This document shows positions 1 through 8,756 of a stretch of 64,000 nt of DNA, piece by piece (position 1 is the stretch's first letter; every line of letters starts with the position of its first letter). The notes beneath the pieces were generated by a model. That model made no database searches and was not told the origin of the DNA. It saw only the letters and a program-made list of their open reading frames with translations. The position numbers and the translations under genes were made by a program. Source of the stretch: Streptoverticillium olivoreticuli subsp. olivoreticuli (GTDB lineage Bacteria; Actinomycetota; Actinomycetes; Streptomycetales; Streptomycetaceae); the NCBI RefSeq assembly GCF_003391135.1, contig NZ_CP031455.1, positions 5,440,001-5,504,000 of the forward strand. Direction: 5' to 3'.

Positions 1-2876
1 TCGCGTTCGGCGGCCTGGAGGTCGAGGAACTGCCCGTCCAGCAGGGCAGTTCGCGCTTCGACCTGGCCTTCCAGGTCGTCGACCGGCCCGGCAGCGACCT
101 GGGCATCTGGATCGAGTACGCCACGGACCTCTTCGAGCGCGACCGCATGGAGCGGCTCGTCGAGCACTTCCACAGCGTCCTGGAGCAGGCCGTCGCCGCG
201 CCGGAAACCCGCGTCGACGGCTTCGAGGTGCTCCCCGCGCACGAGCGGGACCGCGTCCTGCGCGAGTGGAACCCCACCCCGGTCGCCCGGCCCGCGGACG
301 AGGCGCTGCTGCACGAGCTCGTGGCCCGGCACGCCGCCGAGCGCCCCGCCGCCGTCGCCATGCGCTTCCAGGGCGAGCAGCTCGACTACGCCGCGCTCGA
401 CGCCCGCGCCAACCGGCTCGCCCACCTGCTGCGGACCCGCTGGGGCACCGGCCCCGACCAGGTCGTGGGCGTACTCCTCGACCGCGGCCTCGACCTGCCG
501 GTCGCCCAGCTGGCCGTCCTCAAGGCCGGTGGCGCCTGGCTGCCGATCGACCCGCAGTACCCGGCCGACCGGATCGCCCACCAGCTCGCCGACGCGGGCG
601 TCCGCACCGTACTGACCAGCAAGGACCTGGCCCACCTGGTGACCGGCCCGGTCGACCACTGGTGCATGGACGACGCCGCGGGCGAGCTCGCGGACCTGCC
701 CGCCGAGGCGCCCGCCGTCGACGTCCGCCCCGACCACCTCGCGTACGTCATCTACACCTCGGGGTCCACCGGCAAGCCCAAGGGCGTGCTGATCTCCCAC
801 CGGGCCGCGGTGGACTTCGTGGAGGGCGTCCGCGAGCTGTTCCGGATCACCCCGGACGACCGGCTGCTGCAGTTCGCCAACCCCGCCTTCGACGTCAGCG
901 TCTTCGACTTCTACGCGGCCCTCTGCTCGGGCGCGGCCGTCATCGGCGCCCCGCGCGAGCGGCTGCTGGACCCGGACGCGCTCCAGGAGCTGCTGCGCGC
1001 GGAGCGGGTGACCGTCGCGGACGTGCCCCCGGCCGTGCTGCGGCTGCTCGACCCGGCGCCGCTCACCGCGCTGCGGGTGCTCTTCGTGGGCCTGGAGGCG
1101 TTCCCCGCCGAGCTCGTCAACCGGTGGAGCGCGCCCGGCCGCGAGTTCCACAACGGCTACGGCCCGACCGAGGCCACCGTCGCCTGCGTCGACTATCTCT
1201 GCCCGCCCGAGGGCCTCACCTCGGCGCCGCCGATCGGCCGCGCCATGGCGGGCCACCGGGCGTACGTCCTCGACGCCGCCTTCCGGCCGGTGCCGGTCGG
1301 CGTCCCCGGCGAGCTGTACGTGGCCGGCACCGGGCTGGCGCGCGGCTACCTCGGCCGCCCCGACCTCACGGCGGAGCGCTTCCTGCCCGACCCCTTCGCG
1401 CAGGAGCCCGGCGAGCGGATGTACCGCACCGGTGACGTGGTCCGCTGGCGGCCCGACGGCAACCTCGAGTTCCTCGGCCGCGCCGACCGCCAGGTGAAGA
1501 TCCGCGGCCTGCGCATCGAACTGGGCGAGGTCGAGCACGCGCTCACCGGCCTGCCCGCCGTGCGCCAGGGCATCGTCGTGGTGCAGGACCCGGGCACCCC
1601 GCAGGCCCGCCTGGTCGCCTATGTGGTGGCCGAGCCGGACAGCGCGCCCGGGCTCGACGGCGAGCGCGTCCGCCAGGACGTCGCCGACCGGCTGCCGCTG
1701 CACATGGTGCCCTCGGTCGTCGTCCTGCTGGACGCCCTGCCGCTCACCGCCAACGGCAAGGTCGACCAGAAGCGGCTGCCGCTGCCCGAGGCACAGGGCG
1801 AGCAGGGGCACACCCCGCCCGCGACGCCCACGGAGCGGAAGCTCGCCGCGCTGTGGACCGGTCTGCTGGGTGTCGACGGCGACCGCCTCGGCGTGCACGA
1901 CAGCTTCTTCGGCCTCGGCGGCAACTCGCTCAACCTGATCCGGCTGACCACCGCCGTCAAGCAGGAGTTCGGCGTCACGCTGGAGGTGCGCCGCCTCTAC
2001 CTCGCGCCGACCGTGCGGGGCATCGCGTCACTGATCGACGAGCACGCCGCGCCCGCCGTACAGGGCCCGTCCGTCCTCGTGCCCCTCAACACCGGGGGCA
2101 CGCGCCCGGCGTTCTTCTGCGTGCACCCGGCGGGCGGCGCCGCGGTGCCGTACATCCCGCTGGCCCGGCTGCTCGGCGACGATCAGCCGTTCCACGGCCT
2201 GGAGGCGCCCGGCCTCGACGGCGGCGCGACCCCGGGCACGCTGACGGAGTTCGCGGCCCTCTACGTCGCCGCCGTCCGCGAGGTGCAGCCGGAAGGCCCG
2301 TACCACCTGGGCGGCTGGTCCGTCGGCGGTGCCATAGCGGCGGAGATGGCCGCACAGCTGCGGGACGCCGGGCAGGAGGTCGGCGCGCTCGTCCTCTTCG
2401 ACACGGCGACTCCCGGCGAGGGCGCCGACGAGGGCGCGCCCGACCACGCCGGGCAACTGGCCTCCTTCGTCCACGACCTGGCCCACCTGCGGGAGCGGCC
2501 GGTGCCCGACGTCGGCCTCGCGCACCTGCGCACGCTCACCGAGGACGAGCAGTCGGACCACGTGGTGCGGCTGCTGGAGGAGAGCGGCCTGGTCCCCGAG
2601 GGCGTACGGGACGAACTGGGCGCCCGGATCGGGGTGTTCCTGGCGACCACCCATGCCGTGCGCACCCACACGCCGCGCCCGATCGACGCCCGGATCACCC
2701 TGCTCGGCGCGGCCGAGGAGGACAACGTCCCGGTGGCGCTGTGGCGCGAGCTGGCCGGGCGCGGGGCCGACCACGTCGAGGTCCCCGGCACCCATTACAC
2801 GATGCTCCAGCCGCCGCACGTCGAGGAGCTGGCCCGCGCGGTACGGCGGGCCCTCGACGCGGCGACGGGCAGGTAG
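1..2876 (+). CDS. Non-ribosomal peptide synthetase, C-terminal part (C end-A-PCP-TE)
   Basis: The reading frame is open from base 3, so this is the 3' part of a larger synthetase; the first ~50 codons look like the end of a condensation domain. An adenylation domain follows with A3 YTSGSTGKPKG, A5 NGYGPTEATV, A7 YRTGDVVRW, A8 QVKIRGLRIELGEVE and A10 LTANGKVDQK. Next is a carrier domain with the phosphopantetheine serine in FFGLGGNSLNL, then a thioesterase with GWSVGG (GxSxG) that would release or cyclise the product. Aligned by eye to GrsA, the pocket residues read D V F D F G G V A (K). This code is unknown to me; Asp at the 278 position is seen in some domains for basic amino acids. It is the terminal module of its assembly line and would be activated by the phosphopantetheinyl transferase at 12405-13064. 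Confidence 0.95.
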   Translation, partial: AFGGLEVEELPVQQGSSRFDLAFQVVDRPGSDLGIWIEYATDLFERDRMERLVEHFHSVLEQAVAAPETRVDGFEVLPAHERDRVLREWNPTPVARPADEALLHELVARHAAERPAAVAMRFQGEQLDYAALDARANRLAHLLRTRWGTGPDQVVGVLLDRGLDLPVAQLAVLKAGGAWLPIDPQYPADRIAHQLADAGVRTVLTSKDLAHLVTGPVDHWCMDDAAGELADLPAEAPAVDVRPDHLAYVIYTSGSTGKPKGVLISHRAAVDFVEGVRELFRITPDDRLLQFANPAFDVSVFDFYAALCSGAAVIGAPRERLLDPDALQELLRAERVTVADVPPAVLRLLDPAPLTALRVLFVGLEAFPAELVNRWSAPGREFHNGYGPTEATVACVDYLCPPEGLTSAPPIGRAMAGHRAYVLDAAFRPVPVGVPGELYVAGTGLARGYLGRPDLTAERFLPDPFAQEPGERMYRTGDVVRWRPDGNLEFLGRADRQVKIRGLRIELGEVEHALTGLPAVRQGIVVVQDPGTPQARLVAYVVAEPDSAPGLDGERVRQDVADRLPLHMVPSVVVLLDALPLTANGKVDQKRLPLPEAQGEQGHTPPATPTERKLAALWTGLLGVDGDRLGVHDSFFGLGGNSLNLIRLTTAVKQEFGVTLEVRRLYLAPTVRGIASLIDEHAAPAVQGPSVLVPLNTGGTRPAFFCVHPAGGAAVPYIPLARLLGDDQPFHGLEAPGLDGGATPGTLTEFAALYVAAVREVQPEGPYHLGGWSVGGAIAAEMAAQLRDAGQEVGALVLFDTATPGEGADEGAPDHAGQLASFVHDLAHLRERPVPDVGLAHLRTLTEDEQSDHVVRLLEESGLVPEGVRDELGARIGVFLATTHAVRTHTPRPIDARITLLGAAEEDNVPVALWRELAGRGADHVEVPGTHYTMLQPPHVEELARAVRRALDAATGR

Positions 2877-2933
2877 CGGTCAGTCAGTCCTCGAGCAGTC
2901 TTCGAGCAGGCTTCGAACAGGAGGAGTGGAACA

Positions 2934-4088
2934 GTGGAGTTGGAGCCGACGGCACAGCAGCGGGAGTTCCGCGAGCGGATCTGCGCGCTGCTGTGCTCGG
3001 ACGAGGTCCGCGCCGAGGTGGCGGCGGTCCGTGGCGCGCGGGGCGGGGAAGCGGGCCTGCTCGACGTCTACCGCAGGCTGGGCGAGCGCGGCTGGCTCGC
3101 GGTCAACTGGCCGGAGGAGTACGGCGGGCTGGGCGGGACCATCCAGGACAAGGCGATCCTCACGGAGGAGCTCATCGCCCACGGCGTCCCCGACATCGTG
3201 CACACGCTGAGCATCGACATCGTCGGGCTGGCCCTGATGATGTACGGCACGGACGCCCAGAAGAGCAGGCTCCTGCCGAGGATCGCCCGCGGTGAGGGCG
3301 CCGCGAGCATCCTCTTCAGCGAGCCCGCCGTCGGCTCCGACCTGGCCGCCCTGGAGACCCGGGCCGAGCCCGACGGCGACGGCTGGCGCATCCACGGGCG
3401 CAAGGTCTACAGCATGAAGTCGCACCTCGCCGACTTCGCGCTGTGCGCCGCCCGCACGTCCGAGTCCGAGGTGAAGTACCACGGCATCACGCTCTTCGTC
3501 GTGCCGCTGAAGACCCCGGGCGTCCTGGTGGACCCGCTGTGGAACCTCGGCGACGAGCGGTTCGGCGACGTCACCCTCACCGGCATCCGGGTCACCGAGG
3601 ACGACGTCGTCGGCGAGGTCGACGGCGGCTGGGAGGTCATCAACAGCGTCCTCGGACTGGAGCGCACCGGCGTCGAGTTCGAGGCCAAGGCGTGCCGCTG
3701 GTTCGACGTGCTGCTGCGGCACGCCGCCGACACCGGGCTGCTCGACCACCCGGTGCACGGGCCGCGGCTCGTGGAGCTCGACTCCTGGGTGCGGGCCGCC
3801 CGGCTGCTCGCCTGGCGCTCGGTCACCGAACTCGGCGACCACGCGAGCGACGACGTGCACAACGCCATGGCCAAGCTGGTCACTTCCGAGGTCGCCCAGG
3901 AGGTGGCACAGGCCCAGCTCGACCTCTCGGGGCTGGACGGCGCGCTCACCCGGCACGACGACCGGGCACCTTCCGACGGCACGGGCGAGGCGGCCTACCG
4001 GGACTCGGTGGGCCTCACCCTCGCATCGGGCACGTCGGAGGTCATGCGCTCGCTGATCGCGTCGACGGGCCTGGGCTTGCTGGCGTGA
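2934..4088 (+). CDS. Acyl-CoA dehydrogenase family protein
   Basis: A 384-aa FAD flavoprotein of the acyl-CoA dehydrogenase fold, which introduces an alpha-beta double bond into an acyl thioester or does a related oxidation. The order is N-terminal helical domain, a middle beta domain with SILFSEPAVGSDLAAL, and a C-terminal helical domain ending in LASGTSEVMRSLIAS, typical for the family. The GTG start at 2934 has an AGGAG just upstream, 57 bp after the synthetase stop, so it is probably co-transcribed with it. With the second dehydrogenase downstream it may form a heteromeric enzyme or oxidise a carrier-bound acyl or aminoacyl group. The substrate cannot be told from sequence. Confidence 0.88.
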   Translation: MELEPTAQQREFRERICALLCSDEVRAEVAAVRGARGGEAGLLDVYRRLGERGWLAVNWPEEYGGLGGTIQDKAILTEELIAHGVPDIVHTLSIDIVGLALMMYGTDAQKSRLLPRIARGEGAASILFSEPAVGSDLAALETRAEPDGDGWRIHGRKVYSMKSHLADFALCAARTSESEVKYHGITLFVVPLKTPGVLVDPLWNLGDERFGDVTLTGIRVTEDDVVGEVDGGWEVINSVLGLERTGVEFEAKACRWFDVLLRHAADTGLLDHPVHGPRLVELDSWVRAARLLAWRSVTELGDHASDDVHNAMAKLVTSEVAQEVAQAQLDLSGLDGALTRHDDRAPSDGTGEAAYRDSVGLTLASGTSEVMRSLIASTGLGLLA

Positions 4089-4097
4089 CCCCCGTGC

Positions 4098-4220
4098 CCG
4101 CAAGCGCCGGACGGGCCGATTTCAGCCCGTTGGGGGCACCTCCCAGCGGTAGCTGGGGGAGCTTGCGGACCGGGGTCCGGGGCGGAGCCCCGGTTGCGGG
4201 AAGGGGCGGGCAGGGGAAAA
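4098..4220. repeat. Dispersed GC-rich intergenic repeat, copy 1
   Basis: First of ten related intergenic elements. It has the blocks CAAGCGCCGGACGGGC, then hairpin CTCCCAGC-GGTA-GCTGGGGGAG (4140-4161), then GGTCCGGGGCGGAGCCCCGG, then GGGAAGGGGCGGG. Nearly the same blocks recur at 13.1, 19.7, 26.3, 30.5, 36.5, 40.9, 48.8, 55.3 and 62.9 kb. It separates the two acyl-CoA dehydrogenase genes and could fold in the transcript. Confidence 0.8.
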
Positions 4221-4259
4221 CCCCCCGCCCCCACACACCAGCCACACTGAGGAACCCAC

Positions 4260-5390
4260 ATGAAGACCACCCTGAGCCCGGATCAACGAGCCCTCCAGGA
4301 GCAACTCGGAGAGTTCCTGGACGAAGAGCTCACCCCCCTCGTTCGCCGCATGGCAGACCGCTCGCCCCATGCCGACACCGAGGACAACCCCGACATCCGC
4401 GCCATGATCCACCAGGCCCTGACCGACCTCGGCCTGTCCGCCGGGCTCGGCCAGGAGTCCTGGGCGATCGCCGCCGAGCAGTTGGGCGACGTCCTCTACC
4501 AGGGGACACTGCTGGACACGGCGGCCGCCGCCGAGCTCGTCTCGCGCACAGCCGCCGGCAGCGCGCGGGACGAGCTCCTCGCCGCCGTCGCCGAAGGCAC
4601 CCGCATCGCGCTCGCGGCCCGCGACACCGGCACCGGGACCACCGCCGACCCGGCACCGCTGACCGTCGGCCCGGACGGGAACACCGTCACCGGCTCCCGG
4701 TCCTTCGTCGGTTTCGTGCCGGAGGCGGACCGTCTCCTGGTGATCGGCCGCGCCGGGGGCACGGTGCGCGCCGCGCTCGTACGGCCGGACGCGCCCGGGG
4801 TGACCGCCCGGCGCCACGAGGAGCTCGGGCGGGGCGAGCTGTACGCGGTCGGGTTCGCCGACGCCCCTGTCGATACTTGGCTGGAAACGGACGGTGGCAC
4901 CACGCTCGCGGAGATCTGGCGGACGGTCCTCGACGGCGCCCGCGTCCGGCAGGCCGCCTATCTCGTCGGGCTCGGTCAGGGGGCGCTCGATCTGGCGGTC
5001 TCCTACGCCAAATCCCGCAAGCAGTTCGGCAAGCCCTTGGGGCACCAACAGGTGATCGCGCTGCGGCTGGCCGACCTCACCGCCCGTCTCGACGCCGTGC
5101 GCCTCGTCGTCAGGGCCGCGGCCTGGGAGGCGGACCGGCCCGCGGGCGCGCCCCGGCTGGAGGCCGCGCAGGCGCTGGCCATGGCGGCCGAAACCGCACG
5201 GAAGATCGCCGCGGAGACCATGCAGGTGCACGGTGCGTACGGGATGACGGAAGACAGCGACGCTCAACTGTTCTATCGTCGCGCCGCGGTGGAGTCTCTC
5301 CGCCTGGGTTCGCCCGCCGAGCTGCGCAGCGAGGTGGCCCCGTTGCTCAAGGACCGACTAACCGGCCGGGGGCACTCGCAGTCTGCATAA
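4260..5390 (+). CDS. Acyl-CoA dehydrogenase family protein (second)
   Basis: A 376-aa acyl-CoA dehydrogenase-like flavoprotein. The C-terminal domain is the clearest part, with YAKSRKQFGKPLGHQQVIA followed by MQVHGAYGMTEDSDAQLFYRRA, the usual helix and FAD/substrate segments. The N-terminal and middle domains are less conserved than in its neighbour, as is common for the partner subunit of two-gene dehydrogenases. The ATG start lies 171 bp after the first dehydrogenase, across a repeat element. The pairing suggests one heteromeric enzyme or two steps on the same substrate, but this is inference. Confidence 0.85.
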   Translation: MKTTLSPDQRALQEQLGEFLDEELTPLVRRMADRSPHADTEDNPDIRAMIHQALTDLGLSAGLGQESWAIAAEQLGDVLYQGTLLDTAAAAELVSRTAAGSARDELLAAVAEGTRIALAARDTGTGTTADPAPLTVGPDGNTVTGSRSFVGFVPEADRLLVIGRAGGTVRAALVRPDAPGVTARRHEELGRGELYAVGFADAPVDTWLETDGGTTLAEIWRTVLDGARVRQAAYLVGLGQGALDLAVSYAKSRKQFGKPLGHQQVIALRLADLTARLDAVRLVVRAAAWEADRPAGAPRLEAAQALAMAAETARKIAAETMQVHGAYGMTEDSDAQLFYRRAAVESLRLGSPAELRSEVAPLLKDRLTGRGHSQSA

Positions 5391-5426
5391 ATTCCCCTGG
5401 TGGCTATGTGAAGGGAGGTGGACCCG

Positions 5427-6281
5427 TTGGACGATCCCGTATGCAGCGGGACCAAGGAGCCCGGTGCGGCGGACGAACGCGTCGGCACGCGTGAGCCGGT
5501 GGCGGCCGCGGCGGACGGCGGGGACACCGCGGCCGTCGACGCGGGAGCCGGGTCCGGCGACGGGGACACCCACCGGGCCGAGTTCTGGGCGGGGGCGCGG
5601 GCCATGACCCCGTTCATGATCGGCGCGTTCCCCATGGGCATCATCGCCGGGGCCGCCGGCATCGCCGGGGGCATCGGCTGGGCGGGCACCGTCGCCATGG
5701 CCGCCGCCGTCAACTCCGGCACCGCGATGCTGGCCGGCCAGCAGCTGCTGCGCGACGGGGTGGGCTGGCCGATCATCCTGCTCACCACCCTCGTGCTGAG
5801 CCTGCGGATGATGATCTACGCGATCATGCTCCGGCCCCACATGCGGGACCTGCCGCAGCGCTGGCGCGCCCTGCTGGCCTTCGGGCTGGTCGACGCGGTC
5901 TTCTTCATCGTCGTCGACAAGTTCAAGACGCTGACCGGCATCCGGGACCGGCAGTGGTACTTCCTCGGCGCTTCCATGGCGATGTTCACCAACTGGATCA
6001 CGTCCCTCGTCCTGGGCATGATCCTCGGCTCGGCCGTACCGGACATCGCCGGCCAGGGCCTCGAATTCCCCATGACGGCGATCTTCATCGCCATGATGGC
6101 GGGCGCGATGGTCAACTGGAAGGTGTGGGCCGCGGTGCTCGGCGCCGGAGCGCTCGCCCTGGCCGCGCACCCCCTCCCGTACAACCTCGGGCTCGTCGTC
6201 GCGACCCTCGGCGGCGCGGCGATCGGCGCGGGCTGCGACGTCTGGGAGAAGAAGCGCGCGAAGTCCACGGAGGTGGCCTGA
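5427..6281 (+). CDS. azlC: AzlC-family branched-chain amino acid exporter subunit
   Basis: Large membrane subunit of an AzlCD-type exporter for branched-chain amino acids or analogues. After a ~50-residue hydrophilic, acidic N-terminus come several hydrophobic segments, including MTPFMIGAFPMGIIAGAAGI and the NSGTAMLAGQQLL region typical of AzlC. I prefer the TTG at 5427 because GGAGG (5414-5418) lies 8 nt before it; an in-frame GTG at 5418 falls inside that Shine-Dalgarno and would add three residues. The stop abuts the azlD start. Its place behind the synthetase genes could mean export or balance of a precursor amino acid, but AzlCD pairs are also common outside such clusters. Confidence 0.88.
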   Translation: MDDPVCSGTKEPGAADERVGTREPVAAAADGGDTAAVDAGAGSGDGDTHRAEFWAGARAMTPFMIGAFPMGIIAGAAGIAGGIGWAGTVAMAAAVNSGTAMLAGQQLLRDGVGWPIILLTTLVLSLRMMIYAIMLRPHMRDLPQRWRALLAFGLVDAVFFIVVDKFKTLTGIRDRQWYFLGASMAMFTNWITSLVLGMILGSAVPDIAGQGLEFPMTAIFIAMMAGAMVNWKVWAAVLGAGALALAAHPLPYNLGLVVATLGGAAIGAGCDVWEKKRAKSTEVA

Positions 6282-6602
6282 GTGTTCCTGACCCTGCTCA
6301 TCGTCGGCATGGCGGCCTGCGCCTTCGCCACGCGCTACCTCCCCATCGTGCTCTTCCAGGACCGGGAACTGCCCGGCCCGGTGAAGACTGCCCTGAACTA
6401 CGTCCCGGCGGCGGTGCTCGCCGCGCTCGTCTTCCCCGAGGTCGTCACGCCCATGTACGAGGGCGGCGGCGACTGGGCGGTCCCGACGCTGATCGGCGGC
6501 GTGGTCACCCTGATCGCCGGCCGCCTCCTCAAGAACTTCCTCGCGGTGGCGGCGATCGGAGCGGTGACGTTCTTCGTGCTTCGTCAGCTGCTGGGCGGGT
6601 GA
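6282..6602 (+). CDS. azlD: AzlD-family amino acid exporter subunit
   Basis: Small membrane partner of AzlC, 106 aa, with about four hydrophobic segments (for example LTLLIVGMAACAFATRYLP near the start and FLAVAAIGAVTFFVLRQLL at the end) and the family's typical length. The GTG start follows the azlC stop with no gap (TGA-GTG), so translation is surely coupled. The two proteins act together in the cytoplasmic membrane. Confidence 0.88.
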   Translation: MFLTLLIVGMAACAFATRYLPIVLFQDRELPGPVKTALNYVPAAVLAALVFPEVVTPMYEGGGDWAVPTLIGGVVTLIAGRLLKNFLAVAAIGAVTFFVLRQLLGG

Positions 6603-6643
6603 TCCAGGCCCGTCCGGCTCGCACTCGAAAGGCTCTCTCCGAA

Positions 6644-7897
6644 ATGCCACCCCGTCTCGCGATCGTCCACGACAACGGCTCCGTGACCCCTCTCCAACTG
6701 GCCGTCGCCGCCACCGGACACAGCGAACTCGTCCTCCTCTGCGACCCGTCCCAGGCCACCGTGGCCAAAGACCTCCCGCTCCTCCGGGAAATCGGCACCG
6801 TCGTGGAATTCGACGCCGGATCCCCCTTGGCCGAAGCCACGACCCGGCGGCTCGAAACCCTCGGCATCGACGGGATCACCACCTTCAGCGACCGCACCAT
6901 AGAAGCCACCGCCGCGCTCGCGCAGCACCTGGGGCTTGCCTTCCACTCCCCGGTAACGGCCGCCGCCCTGGTCGACAAGCACCTCCAGCGCGCGACCCTC
7001 GCCGCCGCGGGCGTCCCCGCGCTGCCCCGCTACGCCGCCGTCTCCGCGCCCGGGGACGCCGCCGCCGCGGCAGCCGCCGTGGGCGCTCCGGCCGTCGTCA
7101 AGCCGCGGCAGGGCGCGGGCAGCCGCAACACGGTCCTCGCGCGGACGGTGGAGGACTGCGTCCGCACGGTCGAGGAGCTGCTGGCCGCGGGCGAGAGCGA
7201 GTTGGTGCTGGAGGAGTACCTCGTCGGGGACCCCGCCGTCGCGGGGCCGCGGTGGGGTGACTACGTCTCCGTGGAGTCGGTGGTCGTGGACGGCCGGACC
7301 GTCCAGGTGGGCATCACGGGCAAGCCGCCCCTGCTGGCGCCCTTCCGCGAGACCGGCGCCTTCTTCCCCGGCAGCGTCGACGACCGTACGGCCGCCCGGC
7401 TCACCGAGGCCACCGAACAGGCGCTGCGGGCGCTGGGGGTGACGTGCGGCATCACCCACACCGAGTTCAAGCTGACCGCCGAGGGCCCGCGGCTGATCGA
7501 GGTCAACGGCAGGCTGGGCGGTTTCATCGACGACACCGTCGGCCGGGCCACGGGCTTCCCGATGATCCGCACCGCCTTCGACTGCGCCCTGGGCCGGGTG
7601 CCCGCGGACCTCACGGCTCCGGCGCCCCGGCGCATCGCCTTCCAGCGTTTCTTCGCCCCGCCGCTCGCCGCCCGCGAGATCGTCTCGATGACGGGCGTCA
7701 AGGAAGCGAAGGCCCTGCCGGGCGTGCGGCGCGTCGAGGTCGTCCGCCGCCCCGGCCAGCCGGTCGACTGGCGCGAGGGCACCCAGGCGTTCGCCGCCAT
7801 CGTCTACGGCGAGGCGCCCGACCACGAGTCGCTGGCGGAACTCTTCGACGCGCTCGACAAGACGCTGGTGGTGACGTACGACCGCGAGTCCGCGTAG
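6644..7897 (+). CDS. ATP-grasp domain protein (carboxylate-amine ligase type)
   Basis: A 417-aa ATP-grasp enzyme, the fold that activates a carboxylate as acyl phosphate and joins it to an amine or similar nucleophile. The N-terminal ~100 residues form the pre-ATP-grasp domain; ALVDKHLQRATLAAAGVP opens the ATP-grasp part; AVVKPRQGAGSRNTVLA holds the ATP-binding Lys; LIEVNGRLGGFID holds the Mg-binding Glu and Asn. The ATG at 6644 is chosen because the frame upstream of it only overlaps azlC and azlD. It lies 41 bp behind azlD on the same strand. It might make a dipeptide or amide in the synthetase pathway; the substrate is unknown. Confidence 0.85.
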   Translation: MPPRLAIVHDNGSVTPLQLAVAATGHSELVLLCDPSQATVAKDLPLLREIGTVVEFDAGSPLAEATTRRLETLGIDGITTFSDRTIEATAALAQHLGLAFHSPVTAAALVDKHLQRATLAAAGVPALPRYAAVSAPGDAAAAAAAVGAPAVVKPRQGAGSRNTVLARTVEDCVRTVEELLAAGESELVLEEYLVGDPAVAGPRWGDYVSVESVVVDGRTVQVGITGKPPLLAPFRETGAFFPGSVDDRTAARLTEATEQALRALGVTCGITHTEFKLTAEGPRLIEVNGRLGGFIDDTVGRATGFPMIRTAFDCALGRVPADLTAPAPRRIAFQRFFAPPLAAREIVSMTGVKEAKALPGVRRVEVVRRPGQPVDWREGTQAFAAIVYGEAPDHESLAELFDALDKTLVVTYDRESA

Positions 7898-7917
7898 CCG
7901 CGCGCCGACGCGGACGG

Positions 7918-7954
7918 GGCGGCGTACTCCGACGCGGTGTCGGAGTGCGCCGCC
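7918..7954. terminator. Bidirectional hairpin terminator
   Basis: GGCGGCGTACTCCGAC (7918-7933) pairs with GTCGGAGTGCGCCGCC (7939-7954) around a 5-nt loop, giving a 16-bp stem with one G-U pair. It sits exactly between two convergent genes. There is no T-run on either side, as is usual in this kind of genome. Confidence 0.8.
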
Positions 7955-7970
7955 CGCACGGTCTTCCCGG

Positions 7971-8756
7971 CTACTTCGGCTCGCGGTTGAAGGCCGCCTT
8001 CGACCAGTAGTAGCCGAGCGCGGTGAGAGCGAGGCACCAGGCGATGGCGAGCCATCCGTTGTTGCCGATGTCGGTGCCGAGCAGCAGGCCGCGCAGGGTT
8101 TCGATGACCGGGGTGAACGGCTGGTACTGGGCGATCGGCTGGAACCAGCCGGGCATCGCGTGGACCGGGACGAAGGCGCTGGAGATGAGCGGCAGGACGA
8201 TCAGCGGCAGTGCGTTGTTGCTGGCGGCCTCGGCGTTCGGGCTGACCATGCCCATCCCGACGGCGATCCAGGTGAGTGCCAGGGCGGCCAGTGCCATCAG
8301 CCCGAACGCCGCCAGCCAGTCCAGGGCCGTGGCATGCGTCGATCGGAAGCCGATGGCGACGGCGACGGCGCCGACGAGGATCACGCTGGCGATGGATTGC
8401 AGGACGCTGCCGATGACGTGTCCGATGAGTACGGAGCCGCGGTGGATCGCCATGGTGCGGAAGCGGGCGATGATGCCCTCGGTCATGTCGTTGGAGACGG
8501 ACACCGCGGTCCCGACCACGGTGCTGCCGACGGTCATCAGCAGGAGGCCCGGGACGATGTACGCGATGTATGCGGAGCGGCCGCCGCCGCCGATGCCCGC
8601 GCTCATTGTGTTGCCGAAGATGTAGACGAAGAGCAGGAGCAGGATGATCGGGGTGAGCAGGAGGTTGAGGGTGAGGGAGGGGTAGCGGCGGGCGTGCAGG
8701 AGGTTGCGGCGCAGCATGGTGGAGGAGTCGCGCACGGCGAGGGCCAGAGAGCTCAT
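7971..8756 (-). CDS. ABC-2 type transporter permease (DrrB-like)
   Basis: A 261-aa membrane component of an ABC-2 exporter of the daunorubicin-resistance type. It has about six hydrophobic segments, the first in NLLLTPIILLLLFVYIFG and later VPGLLLMTVGSTVVGTAVSV and ALPLIVLPLISSAFVPV, plus the EGIIARFRTMAIHRGSVL loop typical of DrrB proteins. The ATG at 8756 overlaps the ATPase stop by 4 nt (ATGA), so the two halves are translationally coupled. With the ATPase it would export a hydrophobic compound; the cargo is unknown. Confidence 0.9.
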   Translation of the reverse strand: MSSLALAVRDSSTMLRRNLLHARRYPSLTLNLLLTPIILLLLFVYIFGNTMSAGIGGGGRSAYIAYIVPGLLLMTVGSTVVGTAVSVSNDMTEGIIARFRTMAIHRGSVLIGHVIGSVLQSIASVILVGAVAVAIGFRSTHATALDWLAAFGLMALAALALTWIAVGMGMVSPNAEAASNNALPLIVLPLISSAFVPVHAMPGWFQPIAQYQPFTPVIETLRGLLLGTDIGNNGWLAIAWCLALTALGYYWSKAAFNREPK

